From a virus, in IMG/VR virus record IMGVR_UViG_3300047299_000180, positions 1 to 25,999 of that record: DNA of 25,999 nucleotides; one strand, 5' to 3'. The position numbers and the translations under genes are program-made. This document shows, one piece after another, positions 16,708 through 22,484 of the stretch (positions within the stretch are counted from its first letter, which is position 1; every line of letters begins with the position of its first letter). The notes beneath the pieces are model-generated. The model was not told the DNA's origin, did no database searches, and worked only from the letters and a program-made list of their open reading frames with translations.

Positions 16708-16746
16708 TTAGACATCTTTGACTTGACAGCGTTAGTCATGTATGTC
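16708..16746 (+). promoter_or_regulatory. Candidate operator and promoter for the rightward operon
   Basis: The 13-mer TTAGACATCTTTG (16708-16720) is an exact copy of 15863-15875 at the start of the cro-like gene. It overlaps two -35-like boxes (TTGACT 16718-16723, TTGACA 16723-16728). TATGTC at 16741-16746 is a weak -10 at 17 bases from the first box. Shared operator sequence suggests that the repressor or Cro also controls this operon. The promoter itself is weak and inferred. Confidence 0.4.
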
Positions 16747-16795
16747 CAAATACATCCATCGCAGCAAAACAAGCTGCATCAACCGGGGATCACAG

Positions 16796-17182
16796 ATGAC
16801 CTACTGCGCCGTAACCGCCGACACCGCCGCACACGACCGCCGCATGGAAATGATCCAGGCGCTTGCCGATGCGAGCGAGACGGCCTGCAATGACCTCTAC
16901 GCCGCGACGATGAAGGCTGTTCGCACTGGCGGCACGGTCGAAGTGCCTGAGTTCACTGGCCGCGTGTTTGACCGCTACACAGTGCGCCAAGCCCCGGTGT
17001 TCGGCGAGCTGGACGATATGTTTGGCGAGCCTGATTTGATCCACAAGCTTGTGCAAGCCGCATTGGTCAGCGTTGACAGCAACGTCAACATGATCGCGCA
17101 GCAGTGGGCCAGCAAGCTCGCCCTGAGCGTGGCGCAGCACTATGCGGATGATGTTGTGGCCATGCAGTCGGAGGGCGAATGA
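16796..17182 (+). CDS. Hypothetical protein, first gene of the rightward operon
   Basis: From the ATG at 16796 (GGGGA seven bases upstream) the product has 128 residues starting MTYCAVTADTAAHDRRMEMI. An upstream in-frame ATG at 16742 has no SD. The protein is mixed helical with 'YTVRQAPVFGELDDMF' in the middle and a helical C-terminus. The end overlaps the next start as ATGA. The family is not recognised. Confidence 0.65.
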   Translation: MTYCAVTADTAAHDRRMEMIQALADASETACNDLYAATMKAVRTGGTVEVPEFTGRVFDRYTVRQAPVFGELDDMFGEPDLIHKLVQAALVSVDSNVNMIAQQWASKLALSVAQHYADDVVAMQSEGE

Positions 17183-17397
17183 ACGCAAACCTCGCCATCG
17201 CAGCGCAGCCGCAGCCACATCGGTTCGCCCGCCGCGCTGCTGATCTGCAAATCATGATCCAAAGCGCTCGCGCCCGCATCGTGCCGGGTTACGAGCAATC
17301 AGAAGACCGCGAAGTCTGGACCGAAGGGCAGCGCGCAGCGAACAAGCTGGCCGCTCTGAAGCTGGAACTTACCCAAGCACAAAGGGCATGGAAATGA
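17179..17397 (+). CDS. 72-residue hypothetical protein
   Basis: A basic helical protein ending 'AALKLELTQAQRAWK', coupled to both neighbours by ATGA overlaps. No motif is recognised. Confidence 0.6.
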   Translation: MNANLAIAAQPQPHRFARRAADLQIMIQSARARIVPGYEQSEDREVWTEGQRAANKLAALKLELTQAQRAWK

Positions 17398-17600
17398 TCG
17401 AGTCACGCAAAGCTGCATTGCAGCAAGAGTCAGATATCCGGACGCTAAAGCGCAGCCGCGTCAAGCTGCACGGATGGCGCTCCTGGAAGGCCAGCGAACG
17501 CATGATTGCTCGCAATCGCCCGACGCCCGCGCAAACGCTGGCCTGGTATCAGCTGCAAGCAGCTCTCGCTGCAAACCAAACCGAGGCGCAATCGTGCTGA
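17394..17600 (+). CDS. 68-residue basic hypothetical protein
   Basis: The ATG at 17394 (MIESRKAALQ) overlaps the previous stop and has AAAGGG upstream; a second ATG two codons earlier is possible. The product is Arg/Lys-rich with two Trp residues and a helical C-terminus. It could bind nucleic acid, but this is only suggested by charge. Confidence 0.55.
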   Translation: MIESRKAALQQESDIRTLKRSRVKLHGWRSWKASERMIARNRPTPAQTLAWYQLQAALAANQTEAQSC

Positions 17601-17794
17601 AACTCGTGAGCAACAACCCGAACCCCCGCAGCCCTGCCCCGCGCATTCCGCGCAGCAGCTACACGCCGCAGCACTTCACGCCCGACAGCGAGCCGATGAG
17701 CAGCCGATTGGCTATTGCTGCGCTTTTGGTGGCGGTGCTTGCGCTTTTCGTTCTTGGCTTTTGGCTGGATCAACCGCCCGGGGTTTTGCCATGA
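17594..17794 (+). CDS. 66-residue single-span membrane protein
   Basis: It starts at a GTG with GAGG eight bases upstream and overlaps the previous gene by seven bases. A Pro/Ser/Arg-rich cytoplasmic part of about 38 residues is followed by one membrane span (RLAIAALLVAVLALFVLGFW). No function is recognised; small inner-membrane proteins of this kind occur in phage superinfection or moron loci. Confidence 0.55.
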   Translation: MLKLVSNNPNPRSPAPRIPRSSYTPQHFTPDSEPMSSRLAIAALLVAVLALFVLGFWLDQPPGVLP

Positions 17795-18090
17795 GCCGCC
17801 GCGATTGCGCCCGATGCGTGAGCGGCCTTGTGCCGTGCGTGTGCGACGACATGCCAACGCGCTTCGAGATTCACGAGACGCGGCCCGGTGATTTTGTGCC
17901 GACGATGTTTCCGCCAATGCCGCAACGTGGCTTTGTGCTGGAGTCCGAGGAGGACAAAGGCGAGGCGTACCCAGATGCCAGCACTTGGGGGCTGTTGGGC
18001 CTGCTGTGCCTCATTGCTGCGCCTGTTTGGTACGGCATCGGCTGGGTAATTGCTTGGGTCGCGTCGACGGCTTGGGGGCTGATCAAGTGA
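17791..18090 (+). CDS. 99-residue membrane protein with an N-terminal Cys cluster
   Basis: The start overlaps the previous stop (ATGA). The N-terminus has a CARC...C-x-C pattern (C6, C9, C16, C18) that could bind zinc or iron. A hydrophobic region at about 65-95 (WGLLGLLCLIAAPVWYGIGW) should span the membrane once or twice. It forms a pair with the preceding membrane protein. The function is unknown. Confidence 0.55.
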   Translation: MSRRDCARCVSGLVPCVCDDMPTRFEIHETRPGDFVPTMFPPMPQRGFVLESEEDKGEAYPDASTWGLLGLLCLIAAPVWYGIGWVIAWVASTAWGLIK

Positions 18091-18197
18091 CACCAGAGCA
18101 AGACCAATTGGCAGACGAGTACCAGCGCGATGTGCTGGCAGAGCATCAATCAGAGCAAGTGCCGGATGAGCCGGACGCAACCGAAGATTTTGGATAG
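18087..18197 (+). CDS. 36-residue acidic peptide
   Basis: A GTG overlapping the previous stop as GTGA opens a very acidic peptide (Asp/Glu/Gln-rich, ending DATEDFG). Its charge recalls small DNA-mimic or SSB-tail-like peptides, but this is only a suggestion. Its shortness limits confidence. Confidence 0.4.
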   Translation: MTPEQDQLADEYQRDVLAEHQSEQVPDEPDATEDFG

Positions 18198-18242
18198 GCA
18201 ACTGCACGGCCTCTAACGTGCGCAACTATTGGAGTAGAAGTC

Positions 18243-18878
18243 ATGGGATTCACAGCCACAAAGCCAACATCGGCCTACACGCCGCCCCCAGTGGGCATGC
18301 ACATTGCCCGCTGCTATCGGCTGATTGACATGGGCACACAGCCCAAGATGTACCAGGGCCAGCCGAAGGGCGAGGCTCGCAAGATTCGCGCTGTATTTGA
18401 GTTGCTTGGCGAAGACCGGATGGAAGACGGCAAGCCGTTTGTCATGTCCAAGAGCTGGGTTTTAAGCATGCACGAGAAGTCAGCTCTGCGGCGCGACTTG
18501 GAATCTTGGCGCGGCAAGGCATTCAACGCCGAAGAAGAGGCCGGTTTTGATGTGTTAAAGCTGCTGGGACAGTATTGCATCTTGAACGTCACAGAAGAAC
18601 CTGGCGCAGACGGCAACATGCGAACCGACATCAAGGGCATCAACCCGATGATGAAAGGCATGGTTCGCCCAGAAGGCGTTAATCCGGCCGTCTTGTTTGA
18701 CGCAGACGACCCAGACATGGAGCTGTTCGAGACGTTCTCGGACAAGCTGAAGGAAACGATCCGGGCTTGCCGCGAGTGGCGCATTAAGGCCAGCGGCTCG
18801 CGGGCGAGCACCACCGCCTCAAAGGCTCCATCACCGGCATCTGCGCCAGTAATGGAAGACGAAGATTGCCCGTTTTAA
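18243..18878 (+). CDS. NGO0469-family phage replication/SSB-like protein
   Basis: The 211-residue product has an OB-like beta-rich first part and 'DLESWRGKAFNAEEE' and 'GQYCILNVTEE' segments typical of the NGO0469 family of phage replication proteins. A disordered Ser/Ala/Pro linker follows near residue 180, and the tail EDEDCPF closely resembles the acidic partner-binding tip of bacterial SSB. Together these suggest single-stranded DNA binding and recruitment of partners. GGAG lies eight bases before the ATG. It heads the recombination module with the Ref-like and NinB proteins. Confidence 0.75.
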   Translation: MGFTATKPTSAYTPPPVGMHIARCYRLIDMGTQPKMYQGQPKGEARKIRAVFELLGEDRMEDGKPFVMSKSWVLSMHEKSALRRDLESWRGKAFNAEEEAGFDVLKLLGQYCILNVTEEPGADGNMRTDIKGINPMMKGMVRPEGVNPAVLFDADDPDMELFETFSDKLKETIRACREWRIKASGSRASTTASKAPSPASAPVMEDEDCPF

Positions 18879-18881
18879 GCC

Positions 18882-19103
18882 ATGCGCGCCCTGCCCGACA
18901 CGAACGACAGCGAGGCCATGATTTTGGCTGGCAAGCGCTCTGTGATTGGCAGGGCACGCAAAGAAGCATGCGAAGCGCTGCGTGATGCCTGCACTTTCTG
19001 CCAGTCGGCGGAATGGGGCGACATAACGCAGCACGCCGAGCAAGCAAGAGCAGCAAGTGAGCGGCTGAAGACGCTTGACGCAATGTGGCAAGAGCTGAAA
19101 TGA
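18882..19103 (+). CDS. 73-residue helical protein in the recombination module
   Basis: A short Ala/Glu/Arg-rich helical protein ending 'LKTLDAMWQELK'. It begins three bases after the SSB-like gene and overlaps the Ref-like gene as ATGA. The family is not recognised. Confidence 0.6.
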   Translation: MRALPDTNDSEAMILAGKRSVIGRARKEACEALRDACTFCQSAEWGDITQHAEQARAASERLKTLDAMWQELK

Positions 19104-19357
19104 ACAACCGCCTAACGCCCAAGCAGCGAGAGCACCTAGAGCGGGTAAGGCTGCTCGGATGCTCTGTTTGTGATGCGCCCGGCCCAAGCGAGGCCCACCA
19201 CATTAAGCAGGGTCAGCAGTACACGGCAGTGGCCCTGTGTGCTGACTGCCACAGGGGCAGCGTGTTAGGCCTCCACGGGCAGCGCAGGGCTTGGGCAGTG
19301 CGCAAGATGGACGAAACGGATGCTCTTGCAAAGACCGTTGAAAGGCTGATGGCATGA
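19100..19357 (+). CDS. Ref-like HNH nuclease
   Basis: The 85-residue product (MNNRLTPKQREHLERVRLLG...) carries the metal-binding pattern C21-x2-C24, HH at 33-34, C47-x2-C50-H51 and H59. This matches the C-terminal domain of P1 Ref, a RecA-dependent HNH nuclease, and its many phage relatives. The ATG overlaps the previous stop. Next to NinB and an SSB-like protein it would form a recombination or repair module. Activity is inferred from the motif. Confidence 0.75.
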   Translation: MNNRLTPKQREHLERVRLLGCSVCDAPGPSEAHHIKQGQQYTAVALCADCHRGSVLGLHGQRRAWAVRKMDETDALAKTVERLMA

Positions 19358-19731
19358 ACCGCTACATCCTCGCACACGATCTAGCCCACACCAGGGCGCT
19401 AGATCATGTGCGCAAGGCCCCGCAAGGCTGGCATGTGCTCGTGCAAGAGCCAAAGCGCAGCGGAGCGCAGAACGCGGCGCTTCATGCGCGGCTGACCGAG
19501 ATTGCTGCGCAGCGCCAATGGGCTGGCAAGTGGCACGATGTTTTCGTATGGAAGCGCCTGATGATCGGCGCATGGTCACGGGCCACAAATCGGCACGCAG
19601 AGATGCTGCCAGCGCTGGACGGTCAAGGCTTCGAGCTTATCTGGCGCAGCAGCACAGATTTGAGCGAGCGCGAATGCGGCGAACTGTTAGAGTTCATCAA
19701 TGCGTGGGATGCAATGGAGTGTGAAGCATGA
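19354..19731 (+). CDS. ninB: NinB-family recombination protein
   Basis: The 125-residue product contains 'GWHVLVQEPKRSGAQNAALHARLTEI' (shortened), a Trp-rich centre (QWAGKWHDVFVWKRLMIGA) and the 'STDLSERECGELLEFINAW' ending that mark NinB (lambda Orf). NinB is a recombination mediator that binds single-stranded DNA and SSB. It overlaps both neighbours as ATGA. Its length is near the family norm. Confidence 0.85.
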   Translation: MNRYILAHDLAHTRALDHVRKAPQGWHVLVQEPKRSGAQNAALHARLTEIAAQRQWAGKWHDVFVWKRLMIGAWSRATNRHAEMLPALDGQGFELIWRSSTDLSERECGELLEFINAWDAMECEA

Positions 19732-20027
19732 GCACGAAAGATGATGGCGCAGAAGCGCGCAAAGAGTGGCGCGAGGCTGGAGCCTGCACGAACTGCGACA
19801 CGCCGGTAACGCTGGTGCATAACTCGGACCACCCAACATGCCGGATGGATCGAAGGCGCTATGTGGACGCTCGGTTTCCCGACCGTGGCTGGTGCTTGTT
19901 TCGATGCAAAGCCTGCCATGCCGTGATTGACAAGAACTGGGCGGCGAGTGAAGCGCCTAACGTGGTGGTAACCGGCGCCCGCGCTGAAGTTTTCGAAGCG
20001 AACCCATGCCGGAGGGCGTCCGGTTGA
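19728..20027 (+). CDS. Zinc-ribbon-like protein, C-terminus overwritten by attC
   Basis: The 99-residue product has a four-Cys ribbon: C20-x2-C23 (ACTNCDT), C37, then C56 and C60-x2-C63-like positions in 'WCLFRCKACHAVI'. The last 24 codons (from residue 76) lie inside the attC-like site at 19955-20040. At the R'' core the DNA reads GAGTGAAGC, and a TGA exists there in the next frame. The original end may therefore have been altered when a cassette joined here. The ATGA overlap with ninB shows that the start belongs to the phage operon. The function is unknown. Confidence 0.6.
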   Translation: MSTKDDGAEARKEWREAGACTNCDTPVTLVHNSDHPTCRMDRRRYVDARFPDRGWCLFRCKACHAVIDKNWAASEAPNVVVTGARAEVFEANPCRRASG

Positions 20028-20040
20028 CCTAATGTTGGGC
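19955..20040 (+). repeat. attC-like site 1
   Basis: The R'' core is GCCTAAC (19955-19961) and the R' core GTTGGGC (20034-20040). Inside, AACCGG pairs with CCGGTT (19970-19975, 20020-20025) and GCCC with GGGC (19977-19980, 20014-20017). It is longer (86 bases) and less regular than the next sites. It marks the left edge of the cassette-like array. Confidence 0.6.
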
Positions 20041-20064
20041 CGCCGCGCCCGTAGCGAGGGAATG

Positions 20065-20322
20065 ATGACAAGTCAAGAAGTGAGATGGTGCGTTGAAGAA
20101 CGCGACACCGGGATGCCGTGCGCCAGTGGCAGCGCGCCCACCGAAGAAGAAGCAAGCCGCGAAATGATGCGCTACGCCATGCAATACGGGCAGGACGGCC
20201 CGGTGCTCTACTGGATGCGTCAGAACCGCAAGACGCTGGTGAAGGGCGAGATTGCTGGCGTTTCCGTGACCATGATGCGCACGGACGGCGGCGATCTGAG
20301 AACGCTGCTGGCAGGCCACTAG
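20065..20322 (+). CDS. Cassette gene, 85-residue hypothetical protein
   Basis: The start at 20065 has GAGGG four bases away; ATGs at 20032 and 20062 are less likely. The product is soluble, with 'EEEASREMMRYAMQYGQDGP' as a helical segment and a C-terminal beta region. Its stop is two bases before attC site 2, as usual for integron cassettes. The family is not recognised. Confidence 0.65.
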   Translation: MTSQEVRWCVEERDTGMPCASGSAPTEEEASREMMRYAMQYGQDGPVLYWMRQNRKTLVKGEIAGVSVTMMRTDGGDLRTLLAGH

Positions 20323-20324
20323 CG

Positions 20325-20382
20325 GCCCAACGATCGAATTGACGCGGGGCCGTAGGCCCTCGCGTCGAATGAGGGGTTAGGC
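20325..20382 (+). repeat. attC-like site 2
   Basis: R'' GCCCAAC (20325-20331) and R' GTTAGGC (20376-20382) are 58 bases end to end. L'' TTGACGCG pairs with L' CGCGTCGAA leaving one extra G unpaired, the extrahelical base typical of attC. GGGCC-GTA-GGCCC forms the central hairpin. Confidence 0.8.
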
Positions 20383-20420
20383 GCGTGCCCCGACTCGCGC
20401 GCCACTGCATGAGGACAACC

Positions 20421-20624
20421 ATGGAACTGCAACCCCACCAACAGCGCGTTGTGGCCGAGAAGGCCGAGCTGGACGAGAAGCTGGCGAAGCTGGACGCCTT
20501 TGGCCGCACGCCGCTTTTCGCCTCGTTGCCCGCCGACGAGCAAGGGCGACTGAACCGCCAGCACTCGCTGATGGAGCAATACAGCGCCGTCCTGGGGGAG
20601 CGCATCGCGGCTTTCACGGCGTGA
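20421..20624 (+). CDS. Cassette gene, crAss001_48-related small phage protein
   Basis: From the ATG at 20421 (GAGGA upstream) the product has 67 residues: MELQPHQQRVVAEKAELDEK, then a Phe-containing core (TPLFASLP) and 'LGERIAAF'. This pattern matches small phage proteins named after crAss001 gp48. It is homologous to the protein of the next cassette (HxQRV, LDEKLxKLxxF, TPxFxxL, ExxRL, ERIxAF). The molecular role is unknown. It ends about 33 bases before attC site 3 with a perfect hairpin between (20629-20651). Confidence 0.7.
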   Translation: MELQPHQQRVVAEKAELDEKLAKLDAFGRTPLFASLPADEQGRLNRQHSLMEQYSAVLGERIAAFTA

Positions 20625-20628
20625 TGAT

Positions 20629-20651
20629 GGCGGGCCTACTGCTGGCCCGCC
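20629..20651 (+). terminator. Perfect GC hairpin after a cassette gene
   Basis: GGCGGGCC and GGCCCGCC form an 8-bp stem around TACTGCT, five bases after the stop codon. No T-run follows, so it may act as a pause or mRNA 3' end rather than an intrinsic terminator. Part of the same sequence (TGGCGGGC) recurs before the R'' sites at 21004 and 23986. Confidence 0.4.
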
Positions 20652-20657
20652 TGAAGC

Positions 20658-20714
20658 GCCTAACGATCGAATTCAGCCGCGCCGCTAGGCGTCGGCTGGA
20701 ATGAGGGGTTAGGC
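20658..20714 (+). repeat. attC-like site 3
   Basis: R'' GCCTAAC (20658-20664) and R' GTTAGGC (20708-20714), 57 bases. TTCAGCCG pairs with CGGCTGGAA with one extrahelical G; CGCC-GCTA-GGCG is the tip. It shares GATCGAATT after R'' and AATGAGGG before R' with site 2. Confidence 0.82.
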
Positions 20715-20755
20715 GCGTGCCCCGATTCACGCGCCGACGTTGAAGGACTACAGAG

Positions 20756-20998
20756 ATGGACTTTGCACCGCACGAACAGCGCGTGATTGACGAGCACCGC
20801 GACCTGACCGAGAAGCTGAACAAGCTGCGCTCGTTCTTTGACACGCCGATCTTTCGCGGCCTGGCCGAAGCTGAGCAAATGCGCCTGCGCGCACAAGCCG
20901 GGTTCATGGACGGCTATCAGGACATGCTGCGCGAGCGCATCAGCGCCTTCATGCGCGCACACGCTGAAGCGGACGGGCCTTCGGTGGTGGCGGGCTGA
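20756..20998 (+). CDS. Cassette gene, second crAss001_48-related protein
   Basis: The ATG at 20756 follows AAGGA. The product has 80 residues: MDFAPHEQRVIDEHRDLTEK, TPIFRGLAEAEQMRL and 'LRERISAFM', clearly a diverged paralogue of the protein at 20421-20624, with 13 extra C-terminal residues. Leader sequences after the R' sites of the two cassettes are also nearly identical over 33 bases. The stop is six bases before attC site 4. Confidence 0.7.
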   Translation: MDFAPHEQRVIDEHRDLTEKLNKLRSFFDTPIFRGLAEAEQMRLRAQAGFMDGYQDMLRERISAFMRAHAEADGPSVVAG

Positions 20999-21003
20999 CA
21001 AGC

Positions 21004-21077
21004 GCCTAACGTTTGAGCTGAGCCGAGAGCGCAGGCGCGCAGCGCCGTAGCGAATCGGCTCCAGCGAAGTGTTGTGC
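21004..21077 (+). repeat. attC-like site 4
   Basis: R'' GCCTAAC (21004-21010) and R' GTTGTGC (21071-21077), 74 bases. TGAGCCGA pairs with TCGGCTCCA with one extra base. R' departs from GTTRRRY by a T, but the R'' of the following cassette (GCACAAC, 22163) carries the exact complement. Confidence 0.78.
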
Positions 21078-21122
21078 CCTTATATCCGTAGCGAAGACAA
21101 ATTCTTAGAGGCGAAAGGAAAT

Positions 21123-21314
21123 ATGAAACATCTTCTCTTGGTGCTGGTTCTGCTGGTTGTTGGCTATGGCGTTTGGCACTTCGTGCCGAAAACCGAGCGC
21201 GACGAAGGCGTGAGGCTGATTTCTCGCCACGGCATCCGCCTTGGCGCACTCGTGGCTGTGGCGCTTGCGCTGGTGGCCTTTGCGTACTACGCGAGTTCAA
21301 CTCGCATTCTGTGA
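21123..21314 (+). CDS. Cassette gene, 63-residue two-span membrane protein
   Basis: The ATG at 21123 follows GGCGAAAGGAAAT. Two hydrophobic segments (MKHLLLVLVLLVVGYGVWHF and LGALVAVALALVAFAYYA) flank a charged loop (KTERDEGVRLISRHGIR). It lies seven bases before the lipoprotein gene in the same cassette, so the two may work together at the membrane. The family is not recognised. Confidence 0.65.
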   Translation: MKHLLLVLVLLVVGYGVWHFVPKTERDEGVRLISRHGIRLGALVAVALALVAFAYYASSTRIL

Positions 21315-21321
21315 GGACTAC

Positions 21322-22161
21322 ATGAACCTGATTCGCACACTTTTTCTGTTGGCTGTGGCCGCCATGCTTGGCGCTTGCAGCCAGGTCGATACCGGCAATG
21401 TCGGTGTCGAGCGCACCTTGGGCAAGGTTGGCACCGATGCGCTGCCGCCAGGCGTGTACTTCACGATGTTCAAGACCGTGGACGAGTTCACCGGCAAGGA
21501 AGTGTTGTTCTCACTGGACAACATGACGCCCAAGAGCCGCGACAACCTGACCATGCAGGACGTTGACGTTGATGTGGTCTACAAGGTTGACGGTTCTCGC
21601 GTGCCGGCGCTGTATGCCAAGTATCAGGGCGACGTGGTGCAGCACAAGCAGGTTGTGAAGGAAGGCAGCGGCGACCTAATCATCAGCCACAACCGCGTGG
21701 CGCGCGAAGCGCGCGAGGCCATTTATAAGGCGGTGGCCAGCTTCGACGCAACGACGATGCACACCAAGCGTGCAGACGTGACTGAGGCCGTGCGGCGCAC
21801 GCTACAGGCTGAGCTTGATGCCGCCGACAAGGGCGCGTTTACCGTGACCAGCGTGAACGTGCGCAACATGGTCGTGGACAAAGGCATCGAGGATGCCATT
21901 CGCCAAAAGGCGGCGACTGACCAGCGCATTGAACAGGCGCAGCGCGAGCTGGCGCTTACCAAGGCCGAGGCAGAAAAGGCCATTGCCAAGGCGGACGGCG
22001 AAGCCAAGGCAAACCGCATCTTGGCTGAGTCGATCACTCCACAGCTGATTCGGATACGTGAGATAGAGGCGCAGCGCGACGCGGCCATTGCCGTGGCGGG
22101 GAAGGCTGGCAATACGGTGCTCCTGGGCGGTGGAGCGCAACCCCTGCTGGCAGTGAAGTAG
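21322..22161 (+). CDS. Cassette gene, SPFH/band-7 lipoprotein
   Basis: The start at 21322 has GAGGA six bases upstream. The 279-residue protein has a lipoprotein signal with lipobox LGAC and lipid-bearing Cys at residue 19. A band-7/SPFH domain covers about 25-200, and a helical coiled coil of repeated 'KAEAEKAIAKADGEAKAN' type covers about 200-250. This is the layout of prohibitin/HflK-like scaffolds, but anchored as a lipoprotein and short. Phage and cassette-borne SPFH proteins may protect or remodel the envelope; this is an inference. The stop is one base before attC site 5. Confidence 0.8.
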   Translation: MNLIRTLFLLAVAAMLGACSQVDTGNVGVERTLGKVGTDALPPGVYFTMFKTVDEFTGKEVLFSLDNMTPKSRDNLTMQDVDVDVVYKVDGSRVPALYAKYQGDVVQHKQVVKEGSGDLIISHNRVAREAREAIYKAVASFDATTMHTKRADVTEAVRRTLQAELDAADKGAFTVTSVNVRNMVVDKGIEDAIRQKAATDQRIEQAQRELALTKAEAEKAIAKADGEAKANRILAESITPQLIRIREIEAQRDAAIAVAGKAGNTVLLGGGAQPLLAVK

Positions 22162-22162
22162 G

Positions 22163-22221
22163 GCACAACGCCGCAATTGAGCGGCTGCCGTAGGCAGTCC
22201 GCCTCGAATTGCTTGTTGGGC
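22163..22221 (+). repeat. attC-like site 5
   Basis: R'' GCACAAC (22163-22169) and R' GTTGGGC (22215-22221), 59 bases. TTGAGCGG pairs with the CCGCCTCGAA arm with two bulged bases; CTGCC-GTA-GGCAG is a perfect tip. It starts the last, incomplete cassette. Confidence 0.78.
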
Positions 22222-22285
22222 CTCTGGTTCCGAAGCGAGAGAAATTGAACTTGACACACACCGCAAGACATGCAGTAGACTGCGC

Positions 22286-22484
22286 TCAGGTGCTTGAAAA
22301 CACCTTGAGATCAGCGGTCAAGCCGCCCCGTCAGTGCGGCTTTGTCACGCCCGTTTTCTATGGGCGGGATGCTCGGAGCGGTAACGCCCGGGGCCTGACT
22401 GATCTCAGGTTTTCAACATCCCGCCCACCCTTTGCGCTTGAAAACGCGAGGGGTGGTCATTCAGTCTCGATCAGGAGAATGACC
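22286..22484 (+). ncRNA. C4-like antisense-RNA leader of the antirepressor operon
   Basis: The leader has hairpins at 22320-22342 (AAGCCGC/GCGGCTT), 22348-22366 (CGCCC/GGGCG) and 22455-22484. One 28-base stretch, 22399-22426, is complementary to two separate upstream segments: 22294-22314 (TTGAAAA and TGAGATCAG parts, with small bulges) and 22362-22371 (GGGCGGGATG with CATCCCGCCC). A ten-mer GCTTGAAAAC at 22292-22301 recurs at 22436-22445 and can pair with the same target. In phages P1 and P7 the C4 RNA uses two antisense segments to repress the ant operon; gene order here (leader, unknown ORF, ant) is the same. Membership of the C4 family is inferred. Confidence 0.6.

Larger units (their letters stand above)
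16256..16795. other. Gene-free regulatory stretch after the repressor
   Basis: No convincing gene is seen in these 540 bases. The stretch holds an operator-like ten-mer repeat (16274-16283), a small inverted repeat CGTTG/CAACG (16294-16309), the folded RNA candidate at 16323-16395, a hairpin at 16612-16634 (GTGAAaGGC/GCCgcTTCAC) and the promoter region near 16708. Open frames here on both strands are Arg/Pro/Gly-rich and look spurious. Confidence 0.55.
20035..22215 (+). mobile_element. Integron-like gene cassette array without integrase
   Basis: Four complete cassettes lie between attC-like sites 1 and 5: 20035-20376, 20377-20708, 20709-21071 and 21072-22215. Each begins with the six bases (TTGGGC, TTAGGC, TTAGGC, TTGTGC) whose complement ends its own R'' core (GCCCAAC, GCCTAAC, GCCTAAC, GCACAAC). 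This is the rule left by attC x attI or attC x attC recombination after the G of GTTRRRY. The genes are all on the plus strand and have their own SD but no obvious promoter. No IntI-type integrase is in this window. Confidence 0.75.

Noticed and set aside
16233-16721. Minus- and plus-strand open frames over the folded region after the repressor
   Set aside because: Both are Arg/Pro/Gly-rich, lack SD and cover the stem-loops. They are better explained as a conserved RNA or non-coding region.
19264-19270. GTTAGGC in the Ref-like gene as an R' core for a first cassette
   Set aside because: It lies inside conserved coding sequence, the genes across it are ATGA-coupled, no inner palindrome is present, and a 7-base match is expected by chance several times in 26 kb.
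20319-21001. Minus-strand open frames across cassettes
   Set aside because: They read through attC palindromes and oppose genes with good SD; the repeated tails arise only from the repeated attC sequence.
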